Positions 11,190 to 18,064 of a stretch of 64,000 bases of DNA are shown here, in pieces (positions within the stretch are counted from its first letter, which is position 1; each line of letters begins with the position of its first letter). Source of the stretch: Microglena sp. YARC (Eukaryota; Chlorophyta; Chlorophyceae; Chlamydomonadales; Chlamydomonadaceae). The stretch spans positions 80,007,417-80,071,416 of the forward strand of contig CM039462.1 of the NCBI GenBank assembly GCA_022414725.1, in the 5' to 3' direction. The translations under genes were made by a program, and so were the position numbers. The notes beneath the pieces are model-generated. The model did not search any database. It was given only the letters and a program-made list of their open reading frames with translations, and was not told the origin of the DNA.

Positions 11190-14100
11190 CATCCCGCATT
11201 TGTTTTTTTTGCTAGCTTTTTATGCCAGGAGGTGGGTATCCTGGCATACACCAGCGACACCAAGGATTCAGTTCAAATGGTGTTGCCACTCCTACAAAAT
11301 CTCTCCTCATCTCTCAACTTGGACTGTTCATGCCATGTTTTGAAAGGGGGGTGAATGGTGACAGATAACGATCCACACGTCCCTCAATCGATCACCACGT
11401 TCTCCCATTGGTTAGAATTGGTGGAGTCGTTGAGGGGTCGTGAGGGGTCTTGAGGAGTCGTTGAGGGCCTGCTTCATAGCAAACGTTCGCTGAGCACCCC
11501 AAGTTCGATCTTCCCCAAAACCAAAGTGCAGCTCAGCTGCCTTGTGAAATCTCCTTCAACAGAAGTGGACCTGGCCCGGCCGGACCTGCACACCGATAGT
11601 GGGCGTTGGTCTTTCGAAAGGGGGGTGTTCGGAACAAAGTCCCATATTGGGGAGAAGGTTAATGCATGTTACTCTAAGGACCCCCTAAATCCCCCCCCCA
11701 CCCCACACCCCACACACACCACCACCACCACCACCACCAGCTTAACTATAAAGGGGTGGCGCTTCGTGCCGCACACTATACAATCCAGTGGGCTACTCAA
11801 CTTATCTGATATCAGGCTTGAGTATCCCACCCAGCTACACAACCTTGCCTAGAGAAATAAAAAACAATAAAATAAAAAACACGGGGTGCTCTGTGTCTTC
11901 CACCCCCCAAATCCTGTGTTCCATCTCCTGCTCCACTGAAGTCCCACGACTACCACCACCACAACTCTACCACCACCACAACACTACCACCACCCATAGT
12001 ACCCCAATAAGCTCTCCACAAAAATAAAATAAAGACTACCACCACCAACAACCACCACCCAATCGCCCATACTCCCCCCAAGCACCACCACCCACCACCA
12101 CCACCACCATGGCACCACCTCCCACCCATCGTTTAATTCCCACCAAGTTCCTTGCCCTTGAACCACCCCAGGGCTACCAGGCTGTCCAGACAACTCAAAA
12201 CCAACATGGCAGCTACCACCCAAGCACCACCACCACCACCACCAACCACGTAGTCCCTTACCCTTAAACCACCTCAGGGGTAGCAGGCTGTCCAGACAAA
12301 CCAACAGGGCGGCTACCACATAATCACCACCACCACCACCACCCACCCACCCATCATAAAATTCCCACCTAGTTCCTTACCCTTCAACCACCCCAGGGCT
12401 ACCAGGCTGTCCAGACAACTCAAACCAGCAGGGCGGCTATCACCCAAGCACCACCACCACCACCACCACCACCACCACCCACACATCGTAAAATTCTCAC
12501 CAAGTTCCTTACCCTTAAACAACCCCAGGGCTACCAGGCTGTCCAGACAACTCAAACCAACCGGGCGGCTATCACCCATGCACCACTAGTTGTGCTCGTC
12601 AACGAGTATTCCGCATCAGCCAGCGAGATCCTTGCTGGAGCTCTCCATGACAACAACAGAGCCACAGTCATTGGGGACAAGAACACCTACGGCAAAGGCC
12701 GCATTCAATCTGTGTATGAGCTCAACGACGGCTCGGCCCTCTTTGTCACTGTTGCCAAGTACCGCACCCCAGCGGGGACTGAGATCGACTTGAAGGGTGA
12801 GCACGTTTTTTTTTTATTTTTTTTTTTTATTTTTATAAGTTGTGAACGGTTTCTCACCCCAGGGGGGACTGAGATCGACTTGAAGGGTGAGCACTTCTTG
12901 GAGGAGCCCCCCTTCTGGGAGGTGGGAGCCCCCAGTGTTACCCATTTGTCGGTTCGACCGACCGTCTGACCATGATGAAGCCAGACACGTCAGCCAAGGG
13001 TCTCGTAACTAACTCGCTTCCCTTGCCACCTGTTGCTCCGTCGCGATCACTCTCCGCCAATTTTGAGTGTCGCACGTTTCTCACCCCAGGAGGTAGATCT
13101 CACGGCACAAGCCAGCGACACCGAGGATTCGGTTTGGATGGCGTTGCCACTCCTACAAAAGAGTAGGCGAATTTGCGGGCTGTGGGAGATACCGACCCTC
13201 AACCAAACGAACAACAGTTCAGAAGTGTGGTTTATTTATTAGTGTTTATACTACCCATGTTTACTCCGCCTGTGAGACTGTGAGCAGCCTGAAGGTTGAC
13301 AGGCCATGTCATCAATCAATCAAAGTCAAACTAAACAAGCAACCCCACTATATTATAGGTATTTTTGAATGGCGTTTGAATGGAATTTGAGTTTGAGTTT
13401 GAATCTGAATCTGAATGGCGTTGCCACTCCTAACGGCAATGAGGTTGTACATCACATCAAGGTCAGATTGTACATGGTCAGGTTGTTCATCACACATGTC
13501 TGATTGTACATCACATCAAGGTCAGATTCTGCATGGTCAGGTTGTCAATCACACATGCTAGGTTGTACATCACAGCAAGGTCATATTCTGCATGGTCAGG
13601 TTGTAAATCACACATGTTAAGTTGTACATCACAGCAAGGTCAGATTGTGCATGGTCAGGTTGTACATCACACATGTCTGATTGTACATCACAGCAAGGTC
13701 AGATTGTGCATGGTCAGGTTGTACATCACACATGTCAGGTTGTACATCACAGCAAGGTCAGATTGTGCATGGTCAGATTGTAAATCACACAGGTTAGGTT
13801 GTACATCGCAGCAAGGTCAGATTGTGCATGGTCAGGTTGTACATCACACATGTCAGGTTGTACATCGCAGCAAGGTCAGATTGTGCATGGTCAGGTTGTA
13901 AATAACACATGTCAGGTTGTACATCACAGCAAGGTCAGATTGTGCATGGTCAGGTTGTAAATCACACAGGTTAGGTTGTACATCGCAGCAAGGTCAGATT
14001 GTGCATGGTCAGGTTGTACATCACACATGTCAGGTTGTACATCACAGCAAGGTCAGATTGTGCATGGTCAGGTTGTAAATAACACATGTCAGGTTGTACA

Positions 14101-17100
14101 TCACAGCAAGGTCAGATTGTGCATGGTCAGGTTGTAAATCACACAGGTTAGGTTGTACATCGCAGCAAGGTCTGCTTGTGCATGGTCAGGTTGTACATTA
14201 CACATGTCTGATTGTACATCACATCAAGATCAGATTGTGACACCACCCCCAGCACATCTGTCCTTAAACCCCTGGTGCCTTGCAAAAGACTTTCACTTTA
14301 GGTGTCTTGTTACCAAAACGGTAACGCCTAGAGGATTAACCTTTTTGACACAACCAGACCAACCCTGGACTGCCTAAGTAATGATAACGCCTAGTGGGGC
14401 GTGGTATTAAGGGAACCCGTCGTACGCGGGCAGAGTACGGTCTATCACCTCGACTGGACAAGCTACCATCGCGGTTGACAACGACCTGCAACACTCAGGG
14501 TGACCGTAGGGGGAATCGACCCCCCGACCCCGCTTCGTTTTAGCGATTTGGTGTACCACTTGGCCAATCGTATCACTCAAACGGGCTTGGACTGCCTACG
14601 TCTGCAGTCAGAGGGCAGCAACCAAGGCAAATCAACAAAAAAACTCTTCAAAAATCATCCTGACAAACTCAAGGCCACTGAAACTCACAGGTAAACAAAC
14701 ATACAGCACGCCTATAAACAAAGCGTGAGGTTGAATGGGCCAGCATGTATGCTTGCACTGGGGCCAACCGCCAATATTATATAACCTGTTTGGCCACAAA
14801 TCAAAAATATAGCAAAGCTATCTAATTCGCTTAAATGACCCCCCCACACACACACTTTAAAAGGGGGTGGTCACTTTAAAACGCACACATCTGCCCTATC
14901 ACATATCACCTGTGCATGTATTCGTCCCGACCTACTTGCTCCATGCCTTCTTTTTTTTAGTTGTGAAAGGACTTTCACCCCAGGAGGTGGATCTCCAAAC
15001 CAGCGACCCGGAGGATTCAGTTCTAATGGCGTGGCCCCTCCTATAAGAGGCCCCCACAGGTTGAAGGGGCCAGCTTGTTTGCTTGCACTGGGGCCATCCA
15101 CCAATACTATATAAACTCTTGCATCTTCCTTGTCTCATATCACCTATGCATGTAGGTATTTGTCCCAACCGCAACTGCTGCTTGCCTAGAGGAGATCGCC
15201 AAAGTTTGAAGAGGCCAGCATGTTCCCTGGCACTGGGGCCAGCTGCCAATATGATATAAACCCACACATCTTCCTTGCCACCTATGCGCATGCATGTAGG
15301 TATTTGTCCCGACAGCACCTGCTCCCTGCCTATAAGAGGCCCCCACAGGTTGAAGGGGCCAGCATGTTAGCTTGCACTGGGGCCAAACGCCAATATTATA
15401 TAAACTCACACATCTGCCCTACCATCTGTGCAGGTTTTCTTCCCGACCGCATCTGCCCCTTGTCTAGAAGAGGCCTCCACAGGTTGAAGGGGCCAGCATG
15501 TTTGCTTGCACTGGGGCCAACCGCCAATATTATATAAACTCACACAGCTTCCCTGTCACCTGTGCGCATGCATGTAGGTATTCGTCCCGACCGCAACTGC
15601 TCCCTGCCTAGAAGAGGACACCTCAGGTTGAAGGGGCCAGCATGTTTGCTTGCACTGGAGCCAACCATTAATATTAAATAACCTGTTTGGTCGCAAACCA
15701 AAAATATAGCAAAGCCATCTAATCGCTTAAAATGACCCCCCACCCACACACTTAAAAAGGGGATAGCCACTTTAAACACACACATCTTATCTATCACCTG
15801 TGCGCATGCATGTAGGTATTCGTCCCGACCGCAACTGCTCCCTGCCCAGAGGAGGTCCCCACAGGTTTGCTTCCGCTACAGACGATGAGGGCGTAGCCTT
15901 CTCCCCAGGCATCCCTCTAGGCATCCCAGGCGTGGAGCAAGCCTTGGTCTCCCAACTCAGGAAAGATGGCTGTATGCTTGCTGCTGAGGCTGTGTTGGAA
16001 TCTGAGGTGAGTTTTTTTAAATTGTGAAAGGACTTTCACCCTAGGAGGTGGGTCTCCCGAGACGAACCAGCGACCCGGAGGATTCAGTTCACATGGTGTT
16101 GCCCCCCCTTCAATAAAGTTGTTGTCACTGAGGTCAGGAGGGAGGGTGCGTGGTTGGGTCGAAAAGATGGCTGTATGCTTGCAGCTGAGGCAGTATTGGA
16201 ATCTGAGGTGAGTGACCAACAACCATCATATCACAACAACTGCAGAATTTACAGGAGCTAGTAACACCTCAACTGCTAGAGATGCATCTATCAGTCTCAA
16301 CCTTCAGATGGTGAGCTCGTAAACGCAGTCTCGCGATCAGGGTACTACAAAGCATGCGCGGCAGCGCGATTTCGCGCACGCTTTTCGAGCCCCACTGCGC
16401 GTTTCGCGCAGTTTTTTCACCCCCCTGTGGGCGCAGCGCGCAGTTTTTGCGCTTTTTGCACTGCCAAGCGCTGACCAATTGGACGTTTGTGCGCTTTAAG
16501 CGCTGACCAATTTGACAAAATGTAGTACCCTGCTTGCAATGCAGCTAACGTCTTGCTTGCCATGCAGCTAACGTCTTTCTTGCAATGCAGCTAACGTCTT
16601 GCTTGCCATTCAATAAATGTTCGTCCTATACCTGCTGCTGACGCTGTGTTGGAATCTGAGGTGAGTTGTGGACATTGGGGTCTGAAGGGAGGGTGGGTGG
16701 TCGGGTTTAAGACATGGCTGTGCCCTTGCTGCTGATGCTGCGCTGGAATTTGAGGTGAGCGCCCAACAACCATCATATTACAACAACTGCACAATCTATG
16801 GGAGCTCGATACACCTCAGCCGGTTGAAATGCATCTTTCAGTCTCAACCTTCAGATTGTGTGCTTGAAACACAGTCTCGCAATGCAGCTTACGTCTTTCT
16901 TGCCATTCAATAAATGTTCGTCCTTAACCTGCTGCTGATGCTGTGTTGGAATCTGAGGTGAGTCGTTGTCATTGGGGTCTGGAGGGAGGGTGCGTGGTTG
17001 GGTTGAAGACATGGCTGTGTCCTTGCTGCTGATGCTGTGTTGGAATCTGAGGTGAGTTGTTGTCATTGGGGCCAGGAAGGAGGGTGCGTGGTTGGGTGGT

Positions 17101-17616
17101 TGGATTGAATCTATGGCTGTGCGCTTGCTGCTGAGGCTGTATTGGATGTGATGAACGGTTGGTGTGGGAAGGAACGGTGCGCGGTAAAGTTGTGGTAAGG
17201 GATAGTGTGTGGTTGGTGTGGGAAGGGATAGTTAGTGATTGGTGTGGGAAGGGATGGTGTGCGGTTGGTGTGGTAAGGGATAGTGTGCAGTTGGTGTGGT
17301 AAGGGATGGTGTGCGGTGAAGGTGTATCAGGGATGATGGGGGAGAAAGCAGTAGTGAGGGGCTAGACCTGGCTAACACACCCATACCCTTTCACACCCCA
17401 CCCACACCCACTCACACCCATACCCTCCACACACACACACACACACATACCCACTCATACCCACCCACATCCACTCAATCCCATACCCTCACACCCACCC
17501 CACCCCACCCCCCGCACACACACACACACACAAACACAAGCACACCCATACACACTCATAATCACCCACATCCGCTCACACCCATACCCACCCCACCCCA
17601 CCCCACACCACCCGCC

Positions 17617-17659
<43 letters not shown>

Positions 17660-17683
17660 CCACCTACACCCACTCACAACCAT

Positions 17684-17745
<62 letters not shown>

Positions 17746-17753
17746 CACCACCA

Positions 17754-17809
<56 letters not shown>

Positions 17810-18064
17810 CCACCTACACCCACTCACAACCATACCCCCCCCCTCCCACACACACACACCCATACCCAAACCCAAACCCACTCATACCCACCCACTCTCA
17901 CACACCCTTCTTAACAGGCGCATGCACATCAGATATCCATTGCGAACACAAGTACAGGCAAAAGCGTGTGGGACTCCTTTGCACGCATCATGATGATGCC
18001 TTCTCCCTCCGTCCGCGCCAAGGGCATGGCAAGTGAGCCCATCATCATGGTGCAGGCTGAGTAG
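3035..18064 (+). CDS. ctpA: Carboxyl-terminal processing protease (D1 processing peptidase), chloroplast lumenal, nine exons
   Basis: This S41-family serine protease removes the C-terminal extension of the photosystem II D1 protein in the thylakoid lumen. Proposed exons are 3035-3137, 3184-3394, 3595-3762, 4352-4420, 7414-7735, 9713-10009, 12538-12796, 15816-16006 and 17918-18064. Every intron is GT-AG, every phase is compatible, and the sum is 588 codons plus a stop. Residues 1-68 are a basic, Ser/Ala-rich transit peptide. Residues 69-83 are hydrophobic and end in VSA before E84, as expected for lumen targeting. A PDZ domain spans about 196-275 (GVRPGDEVLSINGRD). The S41 core spans about 292-480, with DLRNNPGG at 357-364, the probable nucleophile Ser417 in SASASE and the probable general base Lys443 in YGKG. 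The last about 50 residues match nothing I recognise. A splice at GCAA|GTGAGC near 18032 could replace the stop at 18062. Confidence 0.88.
3138..3183 (+). other. ctpA intron 1, 46 bases
   Basis: It runs GTAAGA to CTCGCAG. Reading through it breaks the leader frame. Removing it joins the basic transit peptide to the Ala-rich lumenal leader in frame, which is why I accept an intron this short. Confidence 0.75.
3184..3394 (+). CDS. ctpA: ctpA exon 2 (lumen-targeting segment)
   Basis: Codes residues 35-104. It holds the hydrophobic stretch AGAFVTSLVLLASPVSAEA, with an AxA-like cleavage site (VSA), then a Pro/Ala/Glu-rich linker. It ends in phase 2 before the donor GTAAAT. Confidence 0.78.
3595..3762 (+). 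CDS. ctpA: ctpA exon 3 (N-terminal helical region)
   Basis: Codes residues 105-160, including ILEAWSLLGENFVDETFAG. This matches the family's conserved pattern of an aromatic helix followed by Y/FVD-T/K-F-x-G before the PDZ domain. The acceptor is GCGCAG and the donor GTGAGT, ending in phase 2. Confidence 0.85.
4181..4321. mobile_element. Stowaway-like (Tc1/mariner-type) MITE, copy 1
   Basis: The element runs TA|GGGAACGGCA to TGCCGTTCCC|TA: 10-base terminal inverted repeats with a TA dinucleotide at each end, the target duplication of Tc1/mariner elements. The interior is dominated by ATATGAT/ATCATAT palindromes and is non-coding. It lies in ctpA intron 3, 30 bases before exon 4. A sister copy is at 10452-10625. 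Confidence 0.85.
4352..4420 (+). CDS. ctpA: ctpA exon 4
   Basis: Codes residues 161-183, including DTMIADLGDHYTRRVPPE, the counterpart of the conserved L-D-D-P/H-T/Y-R-x-L-x-P-E segment just before the PDZ domain. Its 69 bases are bounded by GCGCAG and the strong donor GTAAGT. A MITE begins only 24 bases into the following intron. Confidence 0.87.
4445..4639. mobile_element. hAT-like MITE, copy 2, with 8-base TSD
   Basis: It starts CAGGGTAATTCAAA and ends TTTGAAGTACCCTG, and is flanked by perfect 8-base direct repeats GTTGGCAG (4437-4444 and 4640-4647). An 8-base duplication is diagnostic for the hAT superfamily. The interior is GCGC-rich and non-coding. It is inserted near the 5' end of ctpA intron 4. 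Confidence 0.92.
4650..5080. other. ctpA intron 4, unique-looking AT-rich part
   Basis: I see nothing beyond AT-rich sequence. The small open frames here have no recognisable similarity. Confidence 0.5.
5086..5360. repeat. 23-base minisatellite in ctpA intron 4
   Basis: About eleven degenerate copies of a 23-base unit containing GTATGTATGAATTGTAATGC. The TATG core makes tyrosine/histidine-rich open frames on the minus strand, which are artefacts of the repeat. Confidence 0.88.
5735..6260. repeat. Two old diverged tandem duplications in ctpA intron 4
   Basis: The segment at about 5740-5860 (with CACAAGTTACACCTTGGG) recurs at about 5906-6005. The segment at about 6075-6155 (with AATAAGGAA and TGTAACACA) recurs at about 6180-6255. 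Many substitutions indicate age. No coding signal. Confidence 0.7.
6716..7340 (+). repeat. Five decoy copies of the exon 5 acceptor edge
   Basis: The true acceptor region reads CTTCCAGGGACTACAACAGG followed by an exon start with GGGAGTCTACTGATGG. Partial copies, AG included, end at AG 6727-6728, 6847-6848, 6980-6981, 7128-7129 and 7290-7291, before the real one at 7412-7413. The copy at about 7121-7235 extends about 100 bases into exon 5 homology (GAGATGCTGGGTGTTGG, then after a 14-base insertion ACTCATGATCGCTAACAAGC). These look like tandem duplications of the intron-exon junction. Confidence 0.9.
7414..7735 (+). CDS. ctpA: ctpA exon 5 (PDZ domain)
   Basis: Codes residues 184-291. It contains DYNRFRESTDGEMLGVGL and the PDZ signature AERAGVRPGDEVLSINGRD. 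The domain recognises the C-terminal peptide of the substrate and gates the active site in this family. It ends in phase 0 at CAGCTGAAG before the donor GTGGGG. Confidence 0.93.
7740..7920 (+). repeat. Short tandem repeat in ctpA intron 5
   Basis: Four degenerate copies of a roughly 50-base unit containing ATGGCATTTGG-TCTGCACCGCATTGTTT lie just after exon 5. They read open through the donor but show no family similarity. Confidence 0.8.
7940..8335 (+). mobile_element. LINE 3' UTR fragment in ctpA intron 5, split by a MITE
   Basis: Sequences such as TGTTTGTTTCTTGTTCATGT, CCCTGGTGGTGTCCGT and GAGGGCTAGGTTTTATCAGA followed by TGGTTCCCCCCT match the 3' UTR end of the LINE found many times at 27-48 kb. 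The copy is interrupted at 8033 by the hAT-like MITE. The poly(A) tail is not preserved. Confidence 0.85.
8033..8227. mobile_element. hAT-like MITE, copy 3, with 8-base TSD, inside a LINE
   Basis: It starts CAGGGTACTACA and ends TGTAGTACCCTG, with perfect flanking 8-base repeats GTGTCCGT (8025-8032 and 8228-8235). The target sequence is the conserved GGTGTCCGT of the LINE 3' UTR, so the pre-insertion site can be read from LINE copies elsewhere in the window. Confidence 0.95.
8340..8545 (-). repeat. Family D dispersed repeat (most complete copy)
   Basis: A non-coding unit containing GGCGGAGAGTGATCGCGA, GTTACGAGACCGTTGGCTGA, a GGAT microsatellite and CCCAGAAGGGGGGGCTCCGC. Plus-strand counterparts lie at about 1935-1995, 10205-10300, 10795-10945 and 12895-13075. 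I found no clear terminal repeats, so its class (SINE or MITE) is open. Confidence 0.75.
8546..9080. other. ctpA intron 5, no feature seen
   Basis: The sequence contains two copies of ATCATGATCAGTGTGTCCAC-like text (about 8624-8643 and 8728-8745), indicating a small duplication. Nothing else is recognised. Confidence 0.5.
9090..9660 (+). repeat. Four decoy copies of the exon 6 acceptor edge
   Basis: The real junction is TGTGCAG|GAGCTCGTCATTCCC. Copies with junction plus up to about 100 bases of exon homology start at AG 9105-9106 and 9406-9407. Two partial copies without the acceptor are near 9253-9310 and 9560-9610, all ending around CCACAAAATGC. The copies are separated by AAATTCCT-TCATAAGT-like intron sequence, which is itself repeated. 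The exon-like parts have diverged enough to carry in-frame stops. Confidence 0.9.
9713..10009 (+). CDS. ctpA: ctpA exon 6 (S41 core, N-terminal half)
   Basis: Codes residues 292-390 in phase 0 at both ends. It contains VGYLRLAEFSNTS and FILDLRNNPGG, the conserved strand-helix and oxyanion-side motif of tail-specific proteases, then the aromatic strand that leads to the catalytic serine exon. Donor GTGGGT. Confidence 0.95.
10030..10200. repeat. Poly-C tracts and duplicated exon 6 donor edge in intron 6
   Basis: C-runs occur at 10045-10080. The exon end ATCGAGGGCCGCATGGTGGG recurs as ATCGAGGGCCACATGGTGGG near 10169, and GGGCCGCATGGTGGGTTCAG recurs near 10299. The exon 6 donor edge has therefore been copied downstream at least twice. 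Confidence 0.8.
10205..10300 (+). repeat. Family D repeat, partial copy
   Basis: Contains CCCCTTCTGGGGGGCAGGAC and TTACCCATTTGTCCGTCTG, matching the complement of the copy at 8340-8545. Confidence 0.75.
10452..10625. mobile_element. Stowaway-like MITE, copy 2
   Basis: Ends TA|GGGATAGGCA and TGCCGGTTCC|TA resemble copy 1 (4181-4321). The interior carries ATCATATGAT palindromes and the shared GATGCCGGC-ATCTGACT segment. Target duplication TA. It lies in ctpA intron 6. Confidence 0.82.
10685..10795. mobile_element. hAT-like MITE, copy 5, truncated
   Basis: It starts with the family terminus CAGGGTACTACAAAGCGCGC, and the interior matches the copy at 16338. It stops without the second terminus and runs directly into a family D repeat near 10795. 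Confidence 0.82.
10795..10945 (+). repeat. Family D repeat copy
   Basis: Contains GTATTTTTGGCGGAGCC, CCATTTGTCCGTCTGTGCGA and CTCGTAACTAACTATTCTCG, as in the other family D copies. Confidence 0.75.
11149..11190. repeat. Poly-G tract (about 40 bases)
   Basis: An uninterrupted G run in ctpA intron 6, which can form quadruplex structures. Its length is likely to be uncertain in the assembly. Confidence 0.9.
11224..11303 (+). repeat. Family A dispersed repeat, 5'-truncated copy
   Basis: Shares CCAGGAGGTGGG, ACCAGCGACACCAAGGATTC and TTGCCACTCCTACAAAA with eight other copies in the window (12836, 13072, 14956, 16014, 20975, 34801, 42253 and 44594). Non-coding, with a GTGAAAG-GA-CTTTCAC hairpin in full copies. 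Class unknown. Confidence 0.82.
11690..12520. repeat. CAC trinucleotide arrays with three decoy copies of the exon 7 acceptor edge
   Basis: The true junction is CTACCAG|GCTGTCCAGACAACTC at 12537/12538. Copies of GGCTACCAGGCTGTCCAGAC followed by about 25 bases of exon 7 homology lie with AG at 12179-12180, 12285-12286 and 12404-12405. Each is followed by (CAC)n and preceded by AAGTTCCTTACCCTT-like text. The unit is about 110-130 bases, repeated four times with the real exon edge as the last copy. Confidence 0.92.
12538..12796 (+). CDS. ctpA: ctpA exon 7 (catalytic Ser and Lys)
   Basis: Codes residues 391-476. It contains VNEYSASASEILAGALHDNN, the nucleophile motif with Ser417 as the likely catalytic serine, and GDKNTYGKG with Lys443 as the likely general base. 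One extra residue lies between them compared with the usual 25-residue spacing in plant and cyanobacterial CtpA. The upstream boundary at GCTGTCCAG was chosen because it gives the family's usual spacing to the previous exon. It ends in phase 1 before GTGAGC. Confidence 0.93.
12836..12880 (+). repeat. Copy of exon 7 donor edge joined to a family A fragment
   Basis: After the real donor, a short family A fragment (AGTTGTGAACGGTTTCTCAC) is followed by GGGACTGAGATCGACTTGAA then GGGTGAGCAC. This repeats the last about 20 bases of exon 7 plus its donor, so a second decoy donor lies about 88 bases downstream of the real one. Confidence 0.85.
12890..13070 (+). repeat. Family D repeat copy
   Basis: Contains CCCCTTCTGGGAGGTGGGAG, TTACCCATTTGTCGG, GTCTCGTAACTAACTCGCTT and GTCGCGATCACTCTCCGCCA. 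This is the fullest plus-strand copy. Confidence 0.8.
13072..13215 (+). repeat. Family A dispersed repeat copy
   Basis: Contains TTTCTCACCCCAGGAGGTAG, GCCAGCGACACCGAGGATTC, GTTGCCACTCCTACAAAAGA and a downstream GAGATACCGACCCTCAACCA. That downstream part is shared with the copy at 44594, so the full unit is at least 145 bases. Confidence 0.82.
13440..14245. repeat. 59-base minisatellite in ctpA intron 7
   Basis: About 13 copies of a 59-base unit containing GGTTGTACATCACAGCAAGG, TCAGATTGTGCATGGTCAGG and TTGTACATCACACATGTC. The period is exact in the middle of the array. Open frames through it are artefacts. Confidence 0.93.
14366..14598 (-). mobile_element. tRNA-derived SINE, copy 1, with 11-base TSD
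   Basis: On the minus strand the element (14377-14587) begins with a tRNA-like head at 14576-14500. The head has a box A-like TTGGCCAAGTGG, a box B-like GGTCGATTCCCC inside a perfect GGGGG/CCCCC stem, and partial acceptor pairing (GTGAT with GTCAC). A roughly 120-base body ends in GGCGTTATCATTACT. It is flanked by direct repeats TGGACTGCCTA (14366-14376 and 14588-14598). It lies in ctpA intron 7. Confidence 0.88.
14820..15812 (+). repeat. Tandem units carrying five decoy copies of the exon 8 acceptor edge
   Basis: The true junction is CATGTAG|GTATTCGTCCCGACC at 15815/15816. Units of about 140-240 bases carry the same junction near AG 15154-15155, 15298-15299, 15432-15433 (altered) and 15576-15577, plus one near 14918 without the AG. 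Each has about 45 bases of exon 8 homology (CGACCGCAACTGCTCCCTGC), then GTTGAAGGGGCCAGCATG and TTGCACTGGGGCCA. A family A copy (14956-15047) is embedded. Confidence 0.92.
14956..15047 (+). repeat. Family A dispersed repeat copy
   Basis: Contains TTGTGAAAGGACTTTCACCC, AGGAGGTGGATCTCC and CCGGAGGATTCAGTTCTAAT. Confidence 0.82.
15816..16006 (+). CDS. ctpA: ctpA exon 8 (C-terminal S41 region)
   Basis: Codes residues 477-540. GIRPDRNC corresponds to the conserved G-I/V-x-P-D strand after the catalytic lysine. A linker (TDDEGVAFSPG) and a helix (GVEQALVSQLRKDGCMLAAE) follow. The two bases GT complete the glycine begun in exon 7. It ends in phase 0 at TCTGAG before GTGAGT. Confidence 0.88.
16014..16120 (+). 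repeat. Family A dispersed repeat copy
   Basis: Contains TTGTGAAAGGACTTTCACCC, TAGGAGGTGGGTCTCCCGAG and CCGGAGGATTCAGTTC. It starts only 7 bases after the exon 8 end. Confidence 0.82.
16160..17160 (+). repeat. Decoy copies of the exon 8 donor edge
   Basis: The exon 8 end GCTGTGTTGGAATCTGAG|GTGAGT is copied with donors at 16208, 16661, 16755, 16958 and 17052, and in degenerate form near 17150. Several copies carry 30-45 bases of exon homology back to AAGATGGCTGTATGCTTGCT. Each is followed by a repeated intron segment (ATTGGGGTCTGGAGGGAGGG). The duplications lie downstream of the exon, the mirror image of the acceptor-edge arrays. Confidence 0.92.
16338..16532. mobile_element. hAT-like MITE, copy 4
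   Basis: It starts CAGGGTACTACA and ends TGTAGTACCCTG. The flanking octamers CTCGCGAT (16330-16337) and CTTGCAAT (16533-16540) match at 6 of 8 positions. A related unoccupied segment near 16868 reads CTCGCAATGCAGC, supporting CTCGCAAT as the original target. It sits inside the donor-edge repeat array of intron 8. Confidence 0.88.
17150..17900. repeat. GTGTGG/CA-rich simple repeats with a 45-base poly-C
   Basis: GGTGTGGGAAGGGATGGTGT-like units (17150-17330) are followed by CA dinucleotide arrays, CCCATACCCACC units and C-runs at about 17687-17731. No coding signal. This fills the end of ctpA intron 8. Confidence 0.9.
17918..18064 (+). CDS. ctpA: ctpA exon 9 (C-terminus)
   Basis: Follows the acceptor TTCTTAACAG in phase 0 and codes residues 541-588, from AHAHQISIANTSTGKSVWDS to SEPIIMVQAE then TAG. 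I know of no family counterpart for these residues, so the exon rests on splice phase and open frame only. The sequence GCAA|GTGAGC inside it is a good donor, so the true end could be a further exon. Confidence 0.55.
   Translation, partial: AHAHQISIANTSTGKSVWDSFARIMMMPSPSVRAKGMASEPIIMVQAE

Noticed and set aside
13440..14245. CRISPR-like array
   Set aside because: The 59-base units are adjacent tandem copies without variable spacers, there are no cas genes, and the context is a eukaryotic intron.
14500..14576. Functional tRNA gene on the minus strand
   Set aside because: T-arm and box A/B are good, but the anticodon loop lacks the usual T33 and a clear anticodon, the acceptor stem pairs only partly, and the copy is the head of a longer repeat with target duplications.
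15520..16027. Intron between 15816 and 15866 in ctpA (acceptor CCCCACAG at 15864)
   Set aside because: Reading straight through gives GIRPDRNC followed by the helix in one frame, with phases that match both neighbours. Splicing at 15864 would lose the conserved G-x-x-P-D.
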